The position numbers and the translations under genes are program-made. Positions 1 through 9,108 of a stretch of 33,129 nucleotides of DNA are shown piece by piece. Under the pieces are notes generated by a model that did no database searches, was not told the DNA's origin, and saw only the letters and a program-made list of their open reading frames with translations. The stretch lies in contig NZ_RJUF01000035.1 in assembly GCF_024343775.1 (NCBI RefSeq), forward strand, positions 1 to 33,129, read 5' to 3'. Numbering within the stretch: the stretch's first letter is position 1; each line of letters begins with the position of its first letter. Source of the stretch: Lacihabitans soyangensis. GTDB taxonomy: Bacteria > Bacteroidota > Bacteroidia > Cytophagales > Spirosomataceae.

Positions 1-530
1 TGCATTAGCTGCTGATCCATTGCATATCGATAGTTACCCACCGAGCCCATAGCTTGGTTGGCAGCCATTCGTTTTATGTTTTCGTTGCTATAATTTTTCT
101 CAATAATTTCACGCTCTTTGGCATTTGGGAGCTCCATTTCTAAGAAGGCTGTTTTGAATTCCTCCTCTGTTCTGAAAGGATAAACTTTAACTTCTTTTAA
201 CATTTTGGCGTCAATACTTAGCTCCACCACGGCTGAATAATCTAAGCCAACACTTTTGGGTATGATGTGGTACTGTTTCCGAAAACCAAGATAGGAGAAA
301 AGGATAGAATCACCTGGAAAAACATCTAAAATAAAATAACCTTTTGAATTAGTAAACACGCCCCTGCCTGCTCTATCGTTTATCACATACGCTCCTGGTA
401 GCGGCTCATCATTGCTACCATCAATCACGAAACCCGAGAAAGTTATGAACTTCTTAGAACCCTGAGCATCAGCATCATAAACCGAAGTAAATAAGGCCAA
501 AAATATAAATATGCTTAATAAATATTTCAA
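1..530 (-). CDS. Carboxypeptidase-regulatory-like domain protein, secreted (3' end outside window)
   Basis: Open reading frame running off the left edge, so the C-terminus is missing. The visible 176 residues begin with a hydrophobic signal peptide (MKYLLSIFIFLALFTSV...ADAQ). A beta-sandwich of the CarboxypepD_reg-like type follows: 'FSGFVIDGSNDEPLPGAYV' and 'GVFTNSKGYFILDVFPGDSILFSYLGF', the usual pattern of Bacteroidota cell-surface proteins. After it comes a charged stretch (LKEVKVYPFRTEEEFKTAF). The start is TTG at 528-530 and its bases overlap the TGA stop of cdsA (TTGA), suggesting translational coupling; no in-frame ATG was seen just upstream. The protein is probably exported to the periplasm or outer membrane. 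The exact function cannot be named. I am sure of the domain and less sure of the TTG start. Confidence 0.8.
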   Translation of the reverse strand, partial: MKYLLSIFIFLALFTSVYDADAQGSKKFITFSGFVIDGSNDEPLPGAYVINDRAGRGVFTNSKGYFILDVFPGDSILFSYLGFRKQYHIIPKSVGLDYSAVVELSIDAKMLKEVKVYPFRTEEEFKTAFLEMELPNAKEREIIEKNYSNENIKRMAANQAMGSVGNYRYAMDQQLM

Positions 531-1369
531 TTCAATCGGGCGTAAAATTTTATAAATGTAAGAATAAATGGCATAGAGAGCAACAACCCATCGAAACGAT
601 CTAGAAAACCTCCATGGCCTGGAATCAAACTTCCAGAATCTTTAATGGCAATGCTTCTTTTAAACAAAGACTCTACCAAATCGCCTAGTGTACCCGTAGT
701 GGCTATAATAGCCGCAATACACAGCCATTGGTCCATTGAGAGTGTTTCTGTGAACTTCCAATAAAGAAACGAGGCCACCAAGGCTATTATTGCTCCACCG
801 AAAAAGCCTTCCCAGGTTTTCTTTGGAGAAATTCTCTCAAATAGTTTACGCTTACCAAACAACCTGCCGGCCAAATAGGCTCCAGAGTCATTGGACCACA
901 AAATAATGAACACGCCAATTACCAAAAGAGGTTGAAAGCTGCCCTTCCAAAAGGCGAGTTCGTTGAGCAATGCAAACGGAAGTGCCACATATATGATTCC
1001 TAAAAATGTATACCCAAGGTTCACAAATGGCTTTGGATCTTTTTTCTTATATAATTTTATAAAAAAAGTGAAGGTCAGCATGGGAACCATAATGTAATAA
1101 TTCTCAAAATCTATCGTATAGGTCTCTATGAAGTAGGTTAGTGAAATTATTACCGCACCACAAAACGTACCGTAAATTTTTAATGGAAGACCACCAGACA
1201 TTCCCAAAAGTTTGTAAAACTCATATTGAGTTAAAACCGTAATTGCCAAAATCAATAACCAGAAACTTGTTGGGCTATATACAATTCCCAAAATAATAAG
1301 TGGAGCACCAACAAGAGCTGCCACTATTCTTTGCGTTAGGTTTGATCTATCTCGTAATTTTTTAATCAT
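527..1369 (-). CDS. cdsA: Phosphatidate cytidylyltransferase CdsA
   Basis: Makes CDP-diacylglycerol from CTP and phosphatidic acid in the inner membrane, the branch point of phospholipid synthesis. The protein (about 280 residues) is almost entirely membrane segments. Near the C-terminus it carries the family signature: SLFKRSIAIKDSG followed by IPGHGGFLDRFD, with the metal-binding KD and D-R-x-D residues. Length and position of the signature match the family. I chose the ATG at 1367-1369, which overlaps the upstream DUF2007 stop by 8 bases; an ATG at 1384 would add five residues. It is the third gene of the gldD - DUF2007 - cdsA - CarboxypepD_reg operon, and its stop overlaps the next start. 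Confidence 0.95.
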   Translation of the reverse strand: MIKKLRDRSNLTQRIVAALVGAPLIILGIVYSPTSFWLLILAITVLTQYEFYKLLGMSGGLPLKIYGTFCGAVIISLTYFIETYTIDFENYYIMVPMLTFTFFIKLYKKKDPKPFVNLGYTFLGIIYVALPFALLNELAFWKGSFQPLLVIGVFIILWSNDSGAYLAGRLFGKRKLFERISPKKTWEGFFGGAIIALVASFLYWKFTETLSMDQWLCIAAIIATTGTLGDLVESLFKRSIAIKDSGSLIPGHGGFLDRFDGLLLSMPFILTFIKFYARLN

Positions 1370-1571
1370 CAATTCTAAAATCATTAATTATATGCTCGGC
1401 CAGAATCTGATTCGACTCCAAGACCTTAATTTCAACAATACCCAAGACCGGATAATTGTGGTCTACTTTGTCTAATATTACCGACTCAATATTGTTATTC
1501 TCGAGTTCATTTTTTAAAAGTTCAGCCCGCATTCTGTCTTTTTCCTTGAAAACCGTTACCCAATTTCCCAT
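1362..1571 (-). CDS. DUF2007-type small protein
   Basis: A 69-residue protein with the DUF2007 ('putative signal transducing protein') pattern: 'VTVFKEKDRMRAELLKNELENNNIESVILDK', a central beta-strand, and a final helix with 'VLESNQILAEHIINDF'. The fold is a compact alpha/beta domain, ferredoxin-like in family members; the biochemical role is unknown. No signal peptide or membrane segment. It lies one base after the gldD stop and overlaps cdsA by 8 bases, so it is translated as part of this operon. Family assignment rests on the sequence pattern only. Confidence 0.8.
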   Translation of the reverse strand: MGNWVTVFKEKDRMRAELLKNELENNNIESVILDKVDHNYPVLGIVEIKVLESNQILAEHIINDFRIDD

Positions 1572-1572
1572 G

Positions 1573-2154
1573 TTATTTATTCCATTTTAAGGTTTCTAAA
1601 ATCCTTCTACTGTCAGCTTTTAAATAATCAACAATGGGCGTCAGCGAGTCGTTCAGGGTGGCGGCGTTCAGATAAACTGCTCCTCTCAAAAAGTGTTTGG
1701 CGGTGTCTGTAGCATAAAACTGAAAATGACTTGGAACCTCACCGTCTATCTCTATAATCACAGCCTTTTTACCATTTTTCAGTTGCACCACCTGCTCTCG
1801 TTGTGCCGTAGCTCTTACTTGATGCTTAGAAGCAAGTTTATAGGCGTCAGCCACATGTTTATCCAATTTGGTCAGATCACCGTTCAGTGGCTTGTAAGTA
1901 AACTGAATTTTAGCATTCAGGGTTGGATATTCCACTAGAATCCAGTAAGGTTCAGCCTCTATGGTTTTATCTGGTGTGATAATAGCAGATTTTGAGTATT
2001 CAAAAGTGTAGGGATATTTGCCTTGCAATGCTTGGTATTCCTGCTTGGGCAAATCTATTCGTTCAAAACCCTTTGGTTTCGGGTAATATACTGTGGATTT
2101 ATTTCCACATCCCATTATAAGGGTGAGTAAAATTAGAATTAAATAACCTTTCAT
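1573..2154 (-). CDS. gldD: Gliding motility lipoprotein GldD
   Basis: A 193-residue lipoprotein. It starts with a short hydrophobic signal and lipobox (LILLTLIMGC, acylated Cys at about residue 16), followed by 'YYPKPKGFERIDLPKQEYQ' and 'YPYTFEYSKSAII', the conserved GldD opening. GldD is required for gliding and secretion through the type IX system in Flavobacterium johnsoniae. The residues at 100-193 (PSHFQFYATDTAKHFLRGAVYLNA) also match the family as I know it. It is first in a four-gene operon and has a good -7 promoter match about 20 bases upstream. This gene is one of the best clues that the organism belongs to the Bacteroidota. Confidence 0.9.
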   Translation of the reverse strand: MKGYLILILLTLIMGCGNKSTVYYPKPKGFERIDLPKQEYQALQGKYPYTFEYSKSAIITPDKTIEAEPYWILVEYPTLNAKIQFTYKPLNGDLTKLDKHVADAYKLASKHQVRATAQREQVVQLKNGKKAVIIEIDGEVPSHFQFYATDTAKHFLRGAVYLNAATLNDSLTPIVDYLKADSRRILETLKWNK

Positions 2155-2175
2155 TTAAGAAAATAGGGTAAACGA

Positions 2176-2183
2176 CAAAGATA
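2176..2183 (-). promoter_or_regulatory. Bacteroidota -7 element for the gldD operon
   Basis: On the minus strand the sequence reads TATCTTTG, an exact match to TAnnTTTG, 21 bases before the gldD ATG. No convincing TTG -33 box at the right spacing was found, so this is a partial promoter match. Confidence 0.5.
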
Positions 2184-2273
2184 GCTTTTTTTAGGTAAAA
2201 AATTAAACCAAAACGTTCTACAATCTTGCTCTTGGCAAATTTAACGCTCAAAAAACACTGCAGGTATTTACTG

Positions 2274-2305
2274 AATAAACCCCGACTTTAGGGTCAAGGT
2301 TTATT
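2274..2305 (-). terminator. Hairpin after the phosphorylase gene
   Basis: AATAAACC pairs with GGTTTATT, with an inner GAC/GTC pair around CCTAAA on the minus strand. It lies 8 bases after the phosphorylase stop. There is no long T run after it, so termination is plausible but not certain. Confidence 0.4.
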
Positions 2306-2313
2306 ATTTTCAA

Positions 2314-3954
2314 TTAGGCCATATACATTTTCGTATAGTATTCGTCCGCCATTCGGTCGGAATCAAAAAACTCATTAACATCATTCATACTTTTGAGTAC
2401 CATGGCATTCCATTTTTTGGGATGCTCATAATACATCGGTATAATCTCATTTTCAATCACATCCAAAATATTATTCATATCTGTTTTGTCTCTTAAATAT
2501 CCATCTGAGCCATCAGCGACTGGCACAATAAACGAATTAGTATCATTTGAAAACTCACAAACCCAACCGTCATAAGTCGACAAATTGATAGCACCGTTCA
2601 TAGCTGCCGTCATTCCGGAAGTACCTGAGGCTTCTCTTGTAACTACCGGATTATTTAACCAAACATCGGTGCCATCTTTCAGCATTTTAGAAAGTTTCAG
2701 CTCATAACCTGTCAATACTGCCATGTTTTTGTATAAATGGCTCATGTAATACAACTTATTGAAGGTGTCTATCGCCCCATAATCGAACGGATATGGTTTA
2801 CCCGCCCAAATGATTTGCACTTTTCCGCTAGATATTAACTTTTCAAAACGCTCTAAGTCTTTAGTAATGAGATCGGGTCTTTTATAGCCAGCAAAACGCC
2901 TCGCCCAAACTATTGTTAAGACATTTGGGTCAAAAATCTTACCTACCTGATCAGCTACTTCTTTAAAAAGTGCAAATTTTAACTCCTTTTTACGTTCATT
3001 TATAGACTCTGCTTTTCCTTTCGACCTATTGGTCTCCAGAACAGAGTCTACCCAATAGGTACGGTTTTGTGCATTTGTAATATGGTCAATTTTGCAAATT
3101 CCTTCTTCGTGTCCCCACATATCACGGGAAACTTCGCCGTGAAGTTTAGAAACAGCATTGGCTTTTTTGGCAACTCGTAAGGCCGCCAAGGAGTGATTGA
3201 ATAAATCGCCTTTTACACCAGAAATCTTAGCGACTTCCGTTGGATTTAACCCACAGAAAAAACCTAGGTGCTGAAGAAAAGAAAAACTATGTTTTTCATT
3301 TCCAGCCTCTTCGGGTGTATGCGTCGTAAACCTTAACTTCTCCTTGAGTTTATTGAGGTCACCGTTTTGGCTTAGTAAATAATACACCGCTGATATGGCA
3401 TGGGCTTCGTTAAAATGATATATTTCAGGCACTAAACTGGCTTTGTCCAAAAACTTAGCCCCACCAATACCTAGTAACATACATTGTGCAACTTTTACTT
3501 CAGCATCTTTGTCGTACAGATGATATGAAATGGACCTCGCCCATTCGTCGTTTCCATCTGTATCCGTGGTAAGGAAAAACATTGGGGCACAGTTGAAAAC
3601 ACTCGAAGGTAGATAATATGTAGCGACCCAAACGTCGCGTCCTTTGATACTGATTTGAAATCTCACACCCGTGTCTTCAAGAAAACTATACATTTGTTCT
3701 CTAAAAAACACACGTAGGCTGTTGTCTGTGTTTCTTTGCTGTTCATAATAACCATACTTCCACAAAATTCCGATTCCTATCAGATTTTGTTTTAAAGCAA
3801 ATGCACTACGCATATGTGAACCCGCCAAGTATCCTAAGCCACCGGAGTAGGTCTTAAGTGCTTGATCAATGCCAAATTCCATGGAGAAATAGGCCACAGA
3901 TTTGGAGTATTTTTTGTCAAATTTTGAGGGGAAAATTTCCTTTTTGTTTATCAT
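2314..3954 (-). CDS. Alpha-glucan (glycogen) phosphorylase homologue, short GT35 type
   Basis: The protein of 546 residues resembles the short alpha-glucan phosphorylases (TIGR02094 type, GT35), which release glucose 1-phosphate from alpha-1,4-glucans. Family marks in order: 'VAYFSMEFGIDQALKTYSGGLGYLAGSH' near the N-terminus, 'FNEAHA', 'TTHTPEEAGNEKH', 'WARRFAGYKRPDL' (phosphate/PLP contacts) and 'EASGTSGMTAAMNGAINLS' near residue 442. In characterised phosphorylases (E. coli MalP, rabbit muscle) the residue after that Met is the lysine that binds PLP; here it is Thr449. Either PLP is bound differently or the protein is not a classical phosphorylase. It stands alone, with a hairpin after it and no glycogen genes beside it, so no symbol is given. 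Confidence 0.85.
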   Translation of the reverse strand: MINKKEIFPSKFDKKYSKSVAYFSMEFGIDQALKTYSGGLGYLAGSHMRSAFALKQNLIGIGILWKYGYYEQQRNTDNSLRVFFREQMYSFLEDTGVRFQISIKGRDVWVATYYLPSSVFNCAPMFFLTTDTDGNDEWARSISYHLYDKDAEVKVAQCMLLGIGGAKFLDKASLVPEIYHFNEAHAISAVYYLLSQNGDLNKLKEKLRFTTHTPEEAGNEKHSFSFLQHLGFFCGLNPTEVAKISGVKGDLFNHSLAALRVAKKANAVSKLHGEVSRDMWGHEEGICKIDHITNAQNRTYWVDSVLETNRSKGKAESINERKKELKFALFKEVADQVGKIFDPNVLTIVWARRFAGYKRPDLITKDLERFEKLISSGKVQIIWAGKPYPFDYGAIDTFNKLYYMSHLYKNMAVLTGYELKLSKMLKDGTDVWLNNPVVTREASGTSGMTAAMNGAINLSTYDGWVCEFSNDTNSFIVPVADGSDGYLRDKTDMNNILDVIENEIIPMYYEHPKKWNAMVLKSMNDVNEFFDSDRMADEYYTKMYMA

Positions 3955-4086
3955 ATTTTTTTAAAGTATTTACTCGCAAATTAATCAAAAAAGGCCAAAT
4001 GAGTAGTTTATGGCTAAATTTTAGAATAAATATGCTATCCAATTAGTAATTCTCTCAGTTTCGGCAGTTATTGATTAACTTGCAAC

Positions 4087-5955
4087 ATGAATTATTTATC
4101 AGCAGAAAACTTAGGCCGAAACCTCGGCGAGAGATGGTTATTTAAAAATCTATCATTCGGAGTACTTCAGGGAGAAAAGGTGGCATTAATTGGCACCAAC
4201 GGTTGCGGAAAATCCTCGTTAATGGACGTGATTGCGGGCTTAATTCCTGCCGATGAAGGTGTAATGAGCATCCGAAAAGAAATAAAAGTGGGTTATCTCA
4301 ACCAAAATCCAAATTTCTCCAAAACCAGCACAGTTTTAGAAACCATATTTGCTTCTAAAAATCCTATAGCAGAAGCCATAAAAAATTATGAATATGCTGT
4401 AGAACATAACGATTACGAGGGTATTTCGAAATATACAGAACTCATCACCGAGCTCGATGGCTGGGATTATGAATCAAAAGTCAAGCAAATTTTGGGCAAA
4501 TTGGATGTGCATGACATGGACAAACTGATGGGTGAATTGTCTGGTGGTCAACAAAAAAGGGTAACACTGGCCAAAGTTTTGATAGAAGAACCAGATTTCT
4601 TGATTCTGGATGAACCAACTAACCACTTGGACTTGGATACTATTGAATGGTTAGAAAATCATCTTTCCTCAAGCAACACTACCTTATTTTTGGTTACTCA
4701 CGATAGGTATTTTTTGGATAAAGTCTGCAATAGAATTATGGAATTGGTGGATTCTAAAATGCACCGATATGTAGGAAATTATGCATATTTCTTAGAGAAA
4801 AAAGCCGAAAGAGCTGAAATAGAAGCCGTTACTCTTGAAAAAGATAAAAGCCTACTAAAGAAAGAATTGGAATGGATGCGTCGCCAACCCAAAGCACGAA
4901 CACACAAAGCCACGTACAGAGAAAATGCTTTTTATGAATTAAAAGAAAAAACTTCTGGCAAACGTAACGAAGATAAACTAGAGTTAAGTGTAAAATCGGA
5001 ACGTATTGGCAATAAAATAATTGAAATTCAGCACGTTAGTAAGTCTTTCAAAGACAAGGTAATAGTAAAGGAATTTAGCTACACCTTTAAAAAAGGTGAT
5101 AGAATAGGTATTGTCGGCAAAAACGGGATGGGCAAGTCTACCCTACTCGGCATGATAAATGGCGAAATAAAGCCTGATCAAGGCAAAGTAATAAAAGGTG
5201 AAACCATAAAAATTGGTTACTACAAACAAGATGGATTGGTGTATGATCCTGAACAAAAAGTCATAGAAAACGTAAGAGAAGTGGCTGAATTCATAAAATT
5301 GGGCGATGGACGAGAAATCAGTGCTTCGGCATTCTTAACGCTCTTTTTGTTTCCTCCGGCTACGCAATATGCACAGATATCGAAACTTTCTGGTGGAGAA
5401 AGACGTCGTTTGCAGTTGTTGAAGGTTTTGATAGAAAACCCCAACTTTTTAATACTCGATGAGCCTACCAACGATCTCGACATTGCCACCTTGAACGTTC
5501 TTGAGGAGTTTTTGATGGGTTATGGTGGATGTCTCTTGGTGGTTTCTCACGATAGATATTTCTTAGACAGAATCGTCGACCATACATTCGCCTTCGAAGG
5601 TGACGGCCTTATAAAAGACTTCCCTGGCAATTATACCGACTATAGAATTTGGCAAGAGGAAAACGCCAAACAGCAAAAAAAGGGCAAAGACAATAAACCT
5701 GTAACCGTAGAAATAACTCCAGCTAAAGAAACAGCTCCAAAACGCAAACTGAGTTTTAAAGAAAAAACAGAGTTTGATACACTTGAGAAAGAAATCAGTG
5801 TTTTAGAAAATCTAAAAATTGAACTGACTGAAAAACTCTCATCTAGTAATTTACCTTTTGACGAAATAGCCGATATCTCTAAAAAACTGGAGGATACGGT
5901 TAATGACTTAGAGGAAAAAGAATTGAGATGGCTAGAATTGAGTGAGTTGGGGTGA
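4087..5955 (+). CDS. uup: ABC-F family ATPase, Uup type
   Basis: Two ABC cassettes in one soluble protein of 622 residues. The first has Walker A GTNGCGKS (residues 36-43), signature LSGGQQKRV (about 151) and Walker B FLILDEPTNHLDL. The second has Walker A GKNGMGKS (about 344), signature LSGGERRRL (about 434) and FLILDEPTNDLDI. The linker between them is charged and helical, as in ABC-F ribosome-associated factors. A C-terminal coiled coil of about 80 residues (KLSFKEKTEFDTLEKEI...ELRWLELSEL) marks the Uup branch. There are no membrane segments, so it is not a transporter. Expected roles are in ribosome function and genome stability (tandem repeat excision in E. coli). The start ATG is the first in frame. 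Confidence 0.93.
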   Translation: MNYLSAENLGRNLGERWLFKNLSFGVLQGEKVALIGTNGCGKSSLMDVIAGLIPADEGVMSIRKEIKVGYLNQNPNFSKTSTVLETIFASKNPIAEAIKNYEYAVEHNDYEGISKYTELITELDGWDYESKVKQILGKLDVHDMDKLMGELSGGQQKRVTLAKVLIEEPDFLILDEPTNHLDLDTIEWLENHLSSSNTTLFLVTHDRYFLDKVCNRIMELVDSKMHRYVGNYAYFLEKKAERAEIEAVTLEKDKSLLKKELEWMRRQPKARTHKATYRENAFYELKEKTSGKRNEDKLELSVKSERIGNKIIEIQHVSKSFKDKVIVKEFSYTFKKGDRIGIVGKNGMGKSTLLGMINGEIKPDQGKVIKGETIKIGYYKQDGLVYDPEQKVIENVREVAEFIKLGDGREISASAFLTLFLFPPATQYAQISKLSGGERRRLQLLKVLIENPNFLILDEPTNDLDIATLNVLEEFLMGYGGCLLVVSHDRYFLDRIVDHTFAFEGDGLIKDFPGNYTDYRIWQEENAKQQKKGKDNKPVTVEITPAKETAPKRKLSFKEKTEFDTLEKEISVLENLKIELTEKLSSSNLPFDEIADISKKLEDTVNDLEEKELRWLELSELG

Positions 5956-6015
5956 AAGAAGTATCAAACTAATAGCAAGAATTTCGAATTTCTCTACTGT
6001 CGAATGATACAATAA

Positions 6016-6603
6016 ATGCTAATTTCCTTTATTGTGAAAAATAAGAATAGGCTAACGTTAAAAATGAAAGAGGAATACTTTAATATTAAATTTTACTTCT
6101 CTACTTGTATTTTTGCCATATTAGGATTGATTTCAATGTATTCATTTGGTCAATATAAAGATACTAATACCGAACCACTTATTATTAGAGGGTTAATTTC
6201 AGGATATACTTTTACTTTTATAACGCTATTATGCTCCCATATCTATAATGTAAAACTATCATTTAAACAAACCTTTTATTATTTGGCCATAATGATAACA
6301 ACTTATACAATTCTTTTTTTCATCTCACTATTTTCCGGAATGAATGTTATTTTTATAGGAATCTTAACTTCAAGTTTTGGAGCATTCTCGTTTTTTTATC
6401 TTTACAAAAAATATATTGATGCTATCTCGTACTCAAAATATTTAATATTGATTCTAGGCTCATTGAGCTTTATCCTGTATATTCCGATATCTAAAATCTT
6501 TAAACTTTACCCTCAGAATCCATTTGCAATTACTTTTTTTATTTGGCACTTCATAGTTGGGTGGTATTTCATAACCTGTTTATCAAAACTAAAAAGAAGG
6601 TAA
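6016..6603 (+). CDS. Unrecognised multi-spanning membrane protein
   Basis: I do not recognise this 195-residue protein. It has about five or six hydrophobic segments (FYFSTCIFAILGLISMYSF, GYTFTFITLLCSHIY, YYLAIMITTYTILFFISLF, VIFIGILTSSFGAFSFFYLY, YLILILGSLSFILYIPI, FFIWHFIVGWYFITC) with short, often basic loops and a KLKRR end. A second in-frame ATG at 6064 (MKEEYFNIKF) may be the real start, because the first 16 residues are basic and polar. It is richer in A/T than its neighbours. It ends 10 bases before aroC on the other strand with no terminator visible between. An inner-membrane protein of unknown role. Confidence 0.65.
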   Translation: MLISFIVKNKNRLTLKMKEEYFNIKFYFSTCIFAILGLISMYSFGQYKDTNTEPLIIRGLISGYTFTFITLLCSHIYNVKLSFKQTFYYLAIMITTYTILFFISLFSGMNVIFIGILTSSFGAFSFFYLYKKYIDAISYSKYLILILGSLSFILYIPISKIFKLYPQNPFAITFFIWHFIVGWYFITCLSKLKRR

Positions 6604-6613
6604 AACGTAGTTT

Positions 6614-7693
6614 CTACAACTTATTCACCCTCGCCCTAAGCATAGCATCTACCAAAACCAAAGCTGACATCGCGTCTACGATAGGCACAGCTCTTGGCAG
6701 CACACAAGGATCGTGTCTACCTTTTCCCGAAACCGTAACAGCGTCGCCAGCCTCATTAACACTGTCTTGATCTATCATTATGGTAGCTACTGGCTTAAAG
6801 GCCACCCTGAAATAAATATCCTCTCCGTTTGAAATGCCTCCCTGAATGCCACCCGAATGATTGGTCTTGGTTTTTACTTTTCCATTTTCATCGGTAAAAA
6901 AAGCATCGTTATGTTGTGAACCCAAAAGCTCTACTCCATCAAAACCGCTTCCATACTCGAATCCTTTCACAGCATTGATACTCAACAAGGCCTTACCCAA
7001 TTCAGCGTGCAATTTATCAAACACAGGTTCTCCCCATCCAGCTGGCACGTTTTTTAAAACTCCGGTAATCACCCCACCAATAGAATCTCCGTCTTTGCGA
7101 ACCTGATCGATATAATTAAACATCTTTTCGGCCATTTCGGAATCTGGACAACGAACGGCGTTATCGTCAATCTTACTGAGGTCAAGGTCCTGATAAGATT
7201 TCGCTAATTTCATAGCACCAACTTGAGACACATAAGAGTAGATTTCAACTCCGTAATGATTGAGAACCATTTTGGCCAAAGCACCAGCTGCAACGCGTGC
7301 TGCGGTTTCCCGAGCCGAGCTACGCCCTCCACCTCTATAGTCTCTTACACCGTACTTTGTAGAATAAGTATAATCAGCATGCGATGGACGAAATTTATCC
7401 GCTATATGTGCGTAGTCCTTACTTTTTTGATCTTCATTAAAAATTACTAAAGCAATAGGCGTTCCAGTAGTTTTTCCTTCAAAAACACCAGAAAGTACCT
7501 CAAAACTATCTGCTTCTTTACGTTGGGTGGTAATTCTCGACTGACCTGGCTTTCTTCTGTCTAACTCATTTTGTATTAATATCTCATCAAAATCAACACC
7601 AGATGGGCAACCATCCACCACAACTCCAATAGCTCTTCCGTGCGATTCACCGAAAGTCGAAATCTTAAATATCTTACCGTAGGTACTACTCAT
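6614..7693 (-). CDS. aroC: Chorismate synthase
   Basis: Last step of the shikimate pathway: converts EPSP to chorismate using reduced FMN, in the cytosol. The 359-residue protein has '[27 protein letters not shown]' at the N-terminus, '[28 protein letters not shown]', '[23 protein letters not shown]' and '[23 protein letters not shown]' near the C-terminus, all family signatures. The chosen start is the ATG at 7691-7693, which overlaps the TGA of the upstream batD-like gene by one base (TGATG); a TTG one codon earlier is less likely. It is therefore probably co-translated with that gene. Confidence 0.97.
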   Translation of the reverse strand: MSSTYGKIFKISTFGESHGRAIGVVVDGCPSGVDFDEILIQNELDRRKPGQSRITTQRKEADSFEVLSGVFEGKTTGTPIALVIFNEDQKSKDYAHIADKFRPSHADYTYSTKYGVRDYRGGGRSSARETAARVAAGALAKMVLNHYGVEIYSYVSQVGAMKLAKSYQDLDLSKIDDNAVRCPDSEMAEKMFNYIDQVRKDGDSIGGVITGVLKNVPAGWGEPVFDKLHAELGKALLSINAVKGFEYGSGFDGVELLGSQHNDAFFTDENGKVKTKTNHSGGIQGGISNGEDIYFRVAFKPVATIMIDQDSVNEAGDAVTVSGKGRHDPCVLPRAVPIVDAMSALVLVDAMLRARVNKL

Positions 7694-9042
7694 CAACCTT
7701 TGTTTTTGCTTTTCAAAATATAGAGATACACCAGTATCATCAAACCAACCACAAAATTGGCGAAAACTTTGGCTATTTCCCTGAAATTATACGATTTTTC
7801 GTCCGTTTTTAAATTTTCGATATCACTAAAGATATCTTTTTTTACCTCCTTGTTGTCATAAAGTGCCTTTCCTGAAACCAACACCACTCGCTTTGATTTC
7901 AAGGTGTCATATTTGGACAAAGCAGTATTGAAATATATTAAGATAAAGTAATTAGCCATTTCAAACTCTCCCGCTTCTTTGGGAATAATCTTATAAACCA
8001 CAGACTTATTTCCCATTAAATTACCAGAGGTCTGCCTAGACACTGTGTTAGTCTCAAAAAAATCAAACAGTTTGTTATTCTCCACTTTAGGAATATTTAC
8101 TCCGCTAAAGTTCCCCTCGCCTTCGACAGTAAGCCTATATTCGAAACTATTACCCGTAAATTGCTTCTTTTCATCTTTCAATTGCTCCGCAAACCTAAAA
8201 ACCCCAACAGGTACTTTCTCTTTAAGTGGATGCTCGGGCAGTTTTTCAACCACCACCGTCTGGGCTTTTGTCTTCAATGACATGTCCACAAAAGAGGTTC
8301 CTTTTTGCTTTTGCATGAGCAATTGCAGCGATGGAAATTGAACATCTTTGTCGTTTAGGGGATAATAAATCGCCTCGAAGAGATTGTAAACCGTATAAGA
8401 TTCGCCGTTTATGAGGAGTTTTTTACCGACCAGATTCGAAATATTCAACCTACTCTCTAGGCAATCGTTCGGTTTAATTTTTTTTGCGAATTGTTCAACC
8501 TGTGCACCGATATTAGTTGGGAATTGCCACTGCGAGGTGGTTTTATCTGAAAGGTAAAAGTTAATATTCAACATGAAACCTTCCCCCACAAAAACCTTCT
8601 TTTTGGACAGCTCAACTACGAAATCAACCTGCTCAATTTCAATATCCTTGTCATTTTTAGGCTCTTCTTTTTTAATGATGGTGACCTGCTTGGCTTCTAC
8701 TTCCAATATTTTTTGGTTGACCAGAATCTCAAAAGCCGGTATCGTTACTTTACCGAAAACCTCAGGTGTGTAAAACTGGGTAATCTCATGCAAATCTTCT
8801 TTTTTTCTGTTTAAGCGAACTTGACTGTGTTTTATGGTTCTGTTATCTTTCTTAAAACCCTTGATTTCAGGAAAATCTCCAACCGTGTAAGGTGTTCCAA
8901 CCACATACAAATGCACCTCCAACTTTCCGTCCGGCTGAATTTCTTCTGGGGTAATTTCTACTCGAGGGGCGGAATTTTGGCCGAAGACCCCACAAAAGGT
9001 AAAAATTAGGAGAAAGTAACAATATATGATGGTTCTCAACAT
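7693..9042 (-). CDS. BatD-like membrane protein
   Basis: A 449-residue protein with a signal peptide ([18 protein letters not shown]), a long periplasmic part made of beta-rich domains, and one C-terminal membrane helix ([18 protein letters not shown]) followed by KSKNKG. The opening '[38 protein letters not shown]' and the later '[26 protein letters not shown]' are typical of BatD ('oxygen tolerance') proteins. Family members often extend well past the membrane helix, so this one is short. BatD usually sits in a batABCDE cluster with MoxR; here it stands alone in front of aroC. Function in this organism is unknown; the family assignment is fairly secure. Confidence 0.8.
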   Translation of the reverse strand: MLRTIIYCYFLLIFTFCGVFGQNSAPRVEITPEEIQPDGKLEVHLYVVGTPYTVGDFPEIKGFKKDNRTIKHSQVRLNRKKEDLHEITQFYTPEVFGKVTIPAFEILVNQKILEVEAKQVTIIKKEEPKNDKDIEIEQVDFVVELSKKKVFVGEGFMLNINFYLSDKTTSQWQFPTNIGAQVEQFAKKIKPNDCLESRLNISNLVGKKLLINGESYTVYNLFEAIYYPLNDKDVQFPSLQLLMQKQKGTSFVDMSLKTKAQTVVVEKLPEHPLKEKVPVGVFRFAEQLKDEKKQFTGNSFEYRLTVEGEGNFSGVNIPKVENNKLFDFFETNTVSRQTSGNLMGNKSVVYKIIPKEAGEFEMANYFILIYFNTALSKYDTLKSKRVVLVSGKALYDNKEVKKDIFSDIENLKTDEKSYNFREIAKVFANFVVGLMILVYLYILKSKNKG

Positions 9043-9046
9043 CTTG

Positions 9047-9054
9047 CAAAAATA
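9047..9054 (-). promoter_or_regulatory. -7 element just before the batD-like start codon
   Basis: The minus strand reads TATTTTTG followed by CAAG and the ATG of the batD-like gene, a perfect TAnnTTTG. With the usual spacing, transcription would begin at or next to the start codon, so the mRNA may be leaderless. No clear -33 TTG was found. Confidence 0.4.
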
Positions 9055-9108
9055 AGAAAAGCTGCCATTATTTTCTTTAATTTGTGCAATAGATACAAAC
9101 TAAATAAC

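Noticed and set aside
1693-1938. Plus-strand open frame of 81 codons inside gldD
   Set aside because: Antisense shadow of a clearly conserved gene; the translation has no family pattern and a poor composition.
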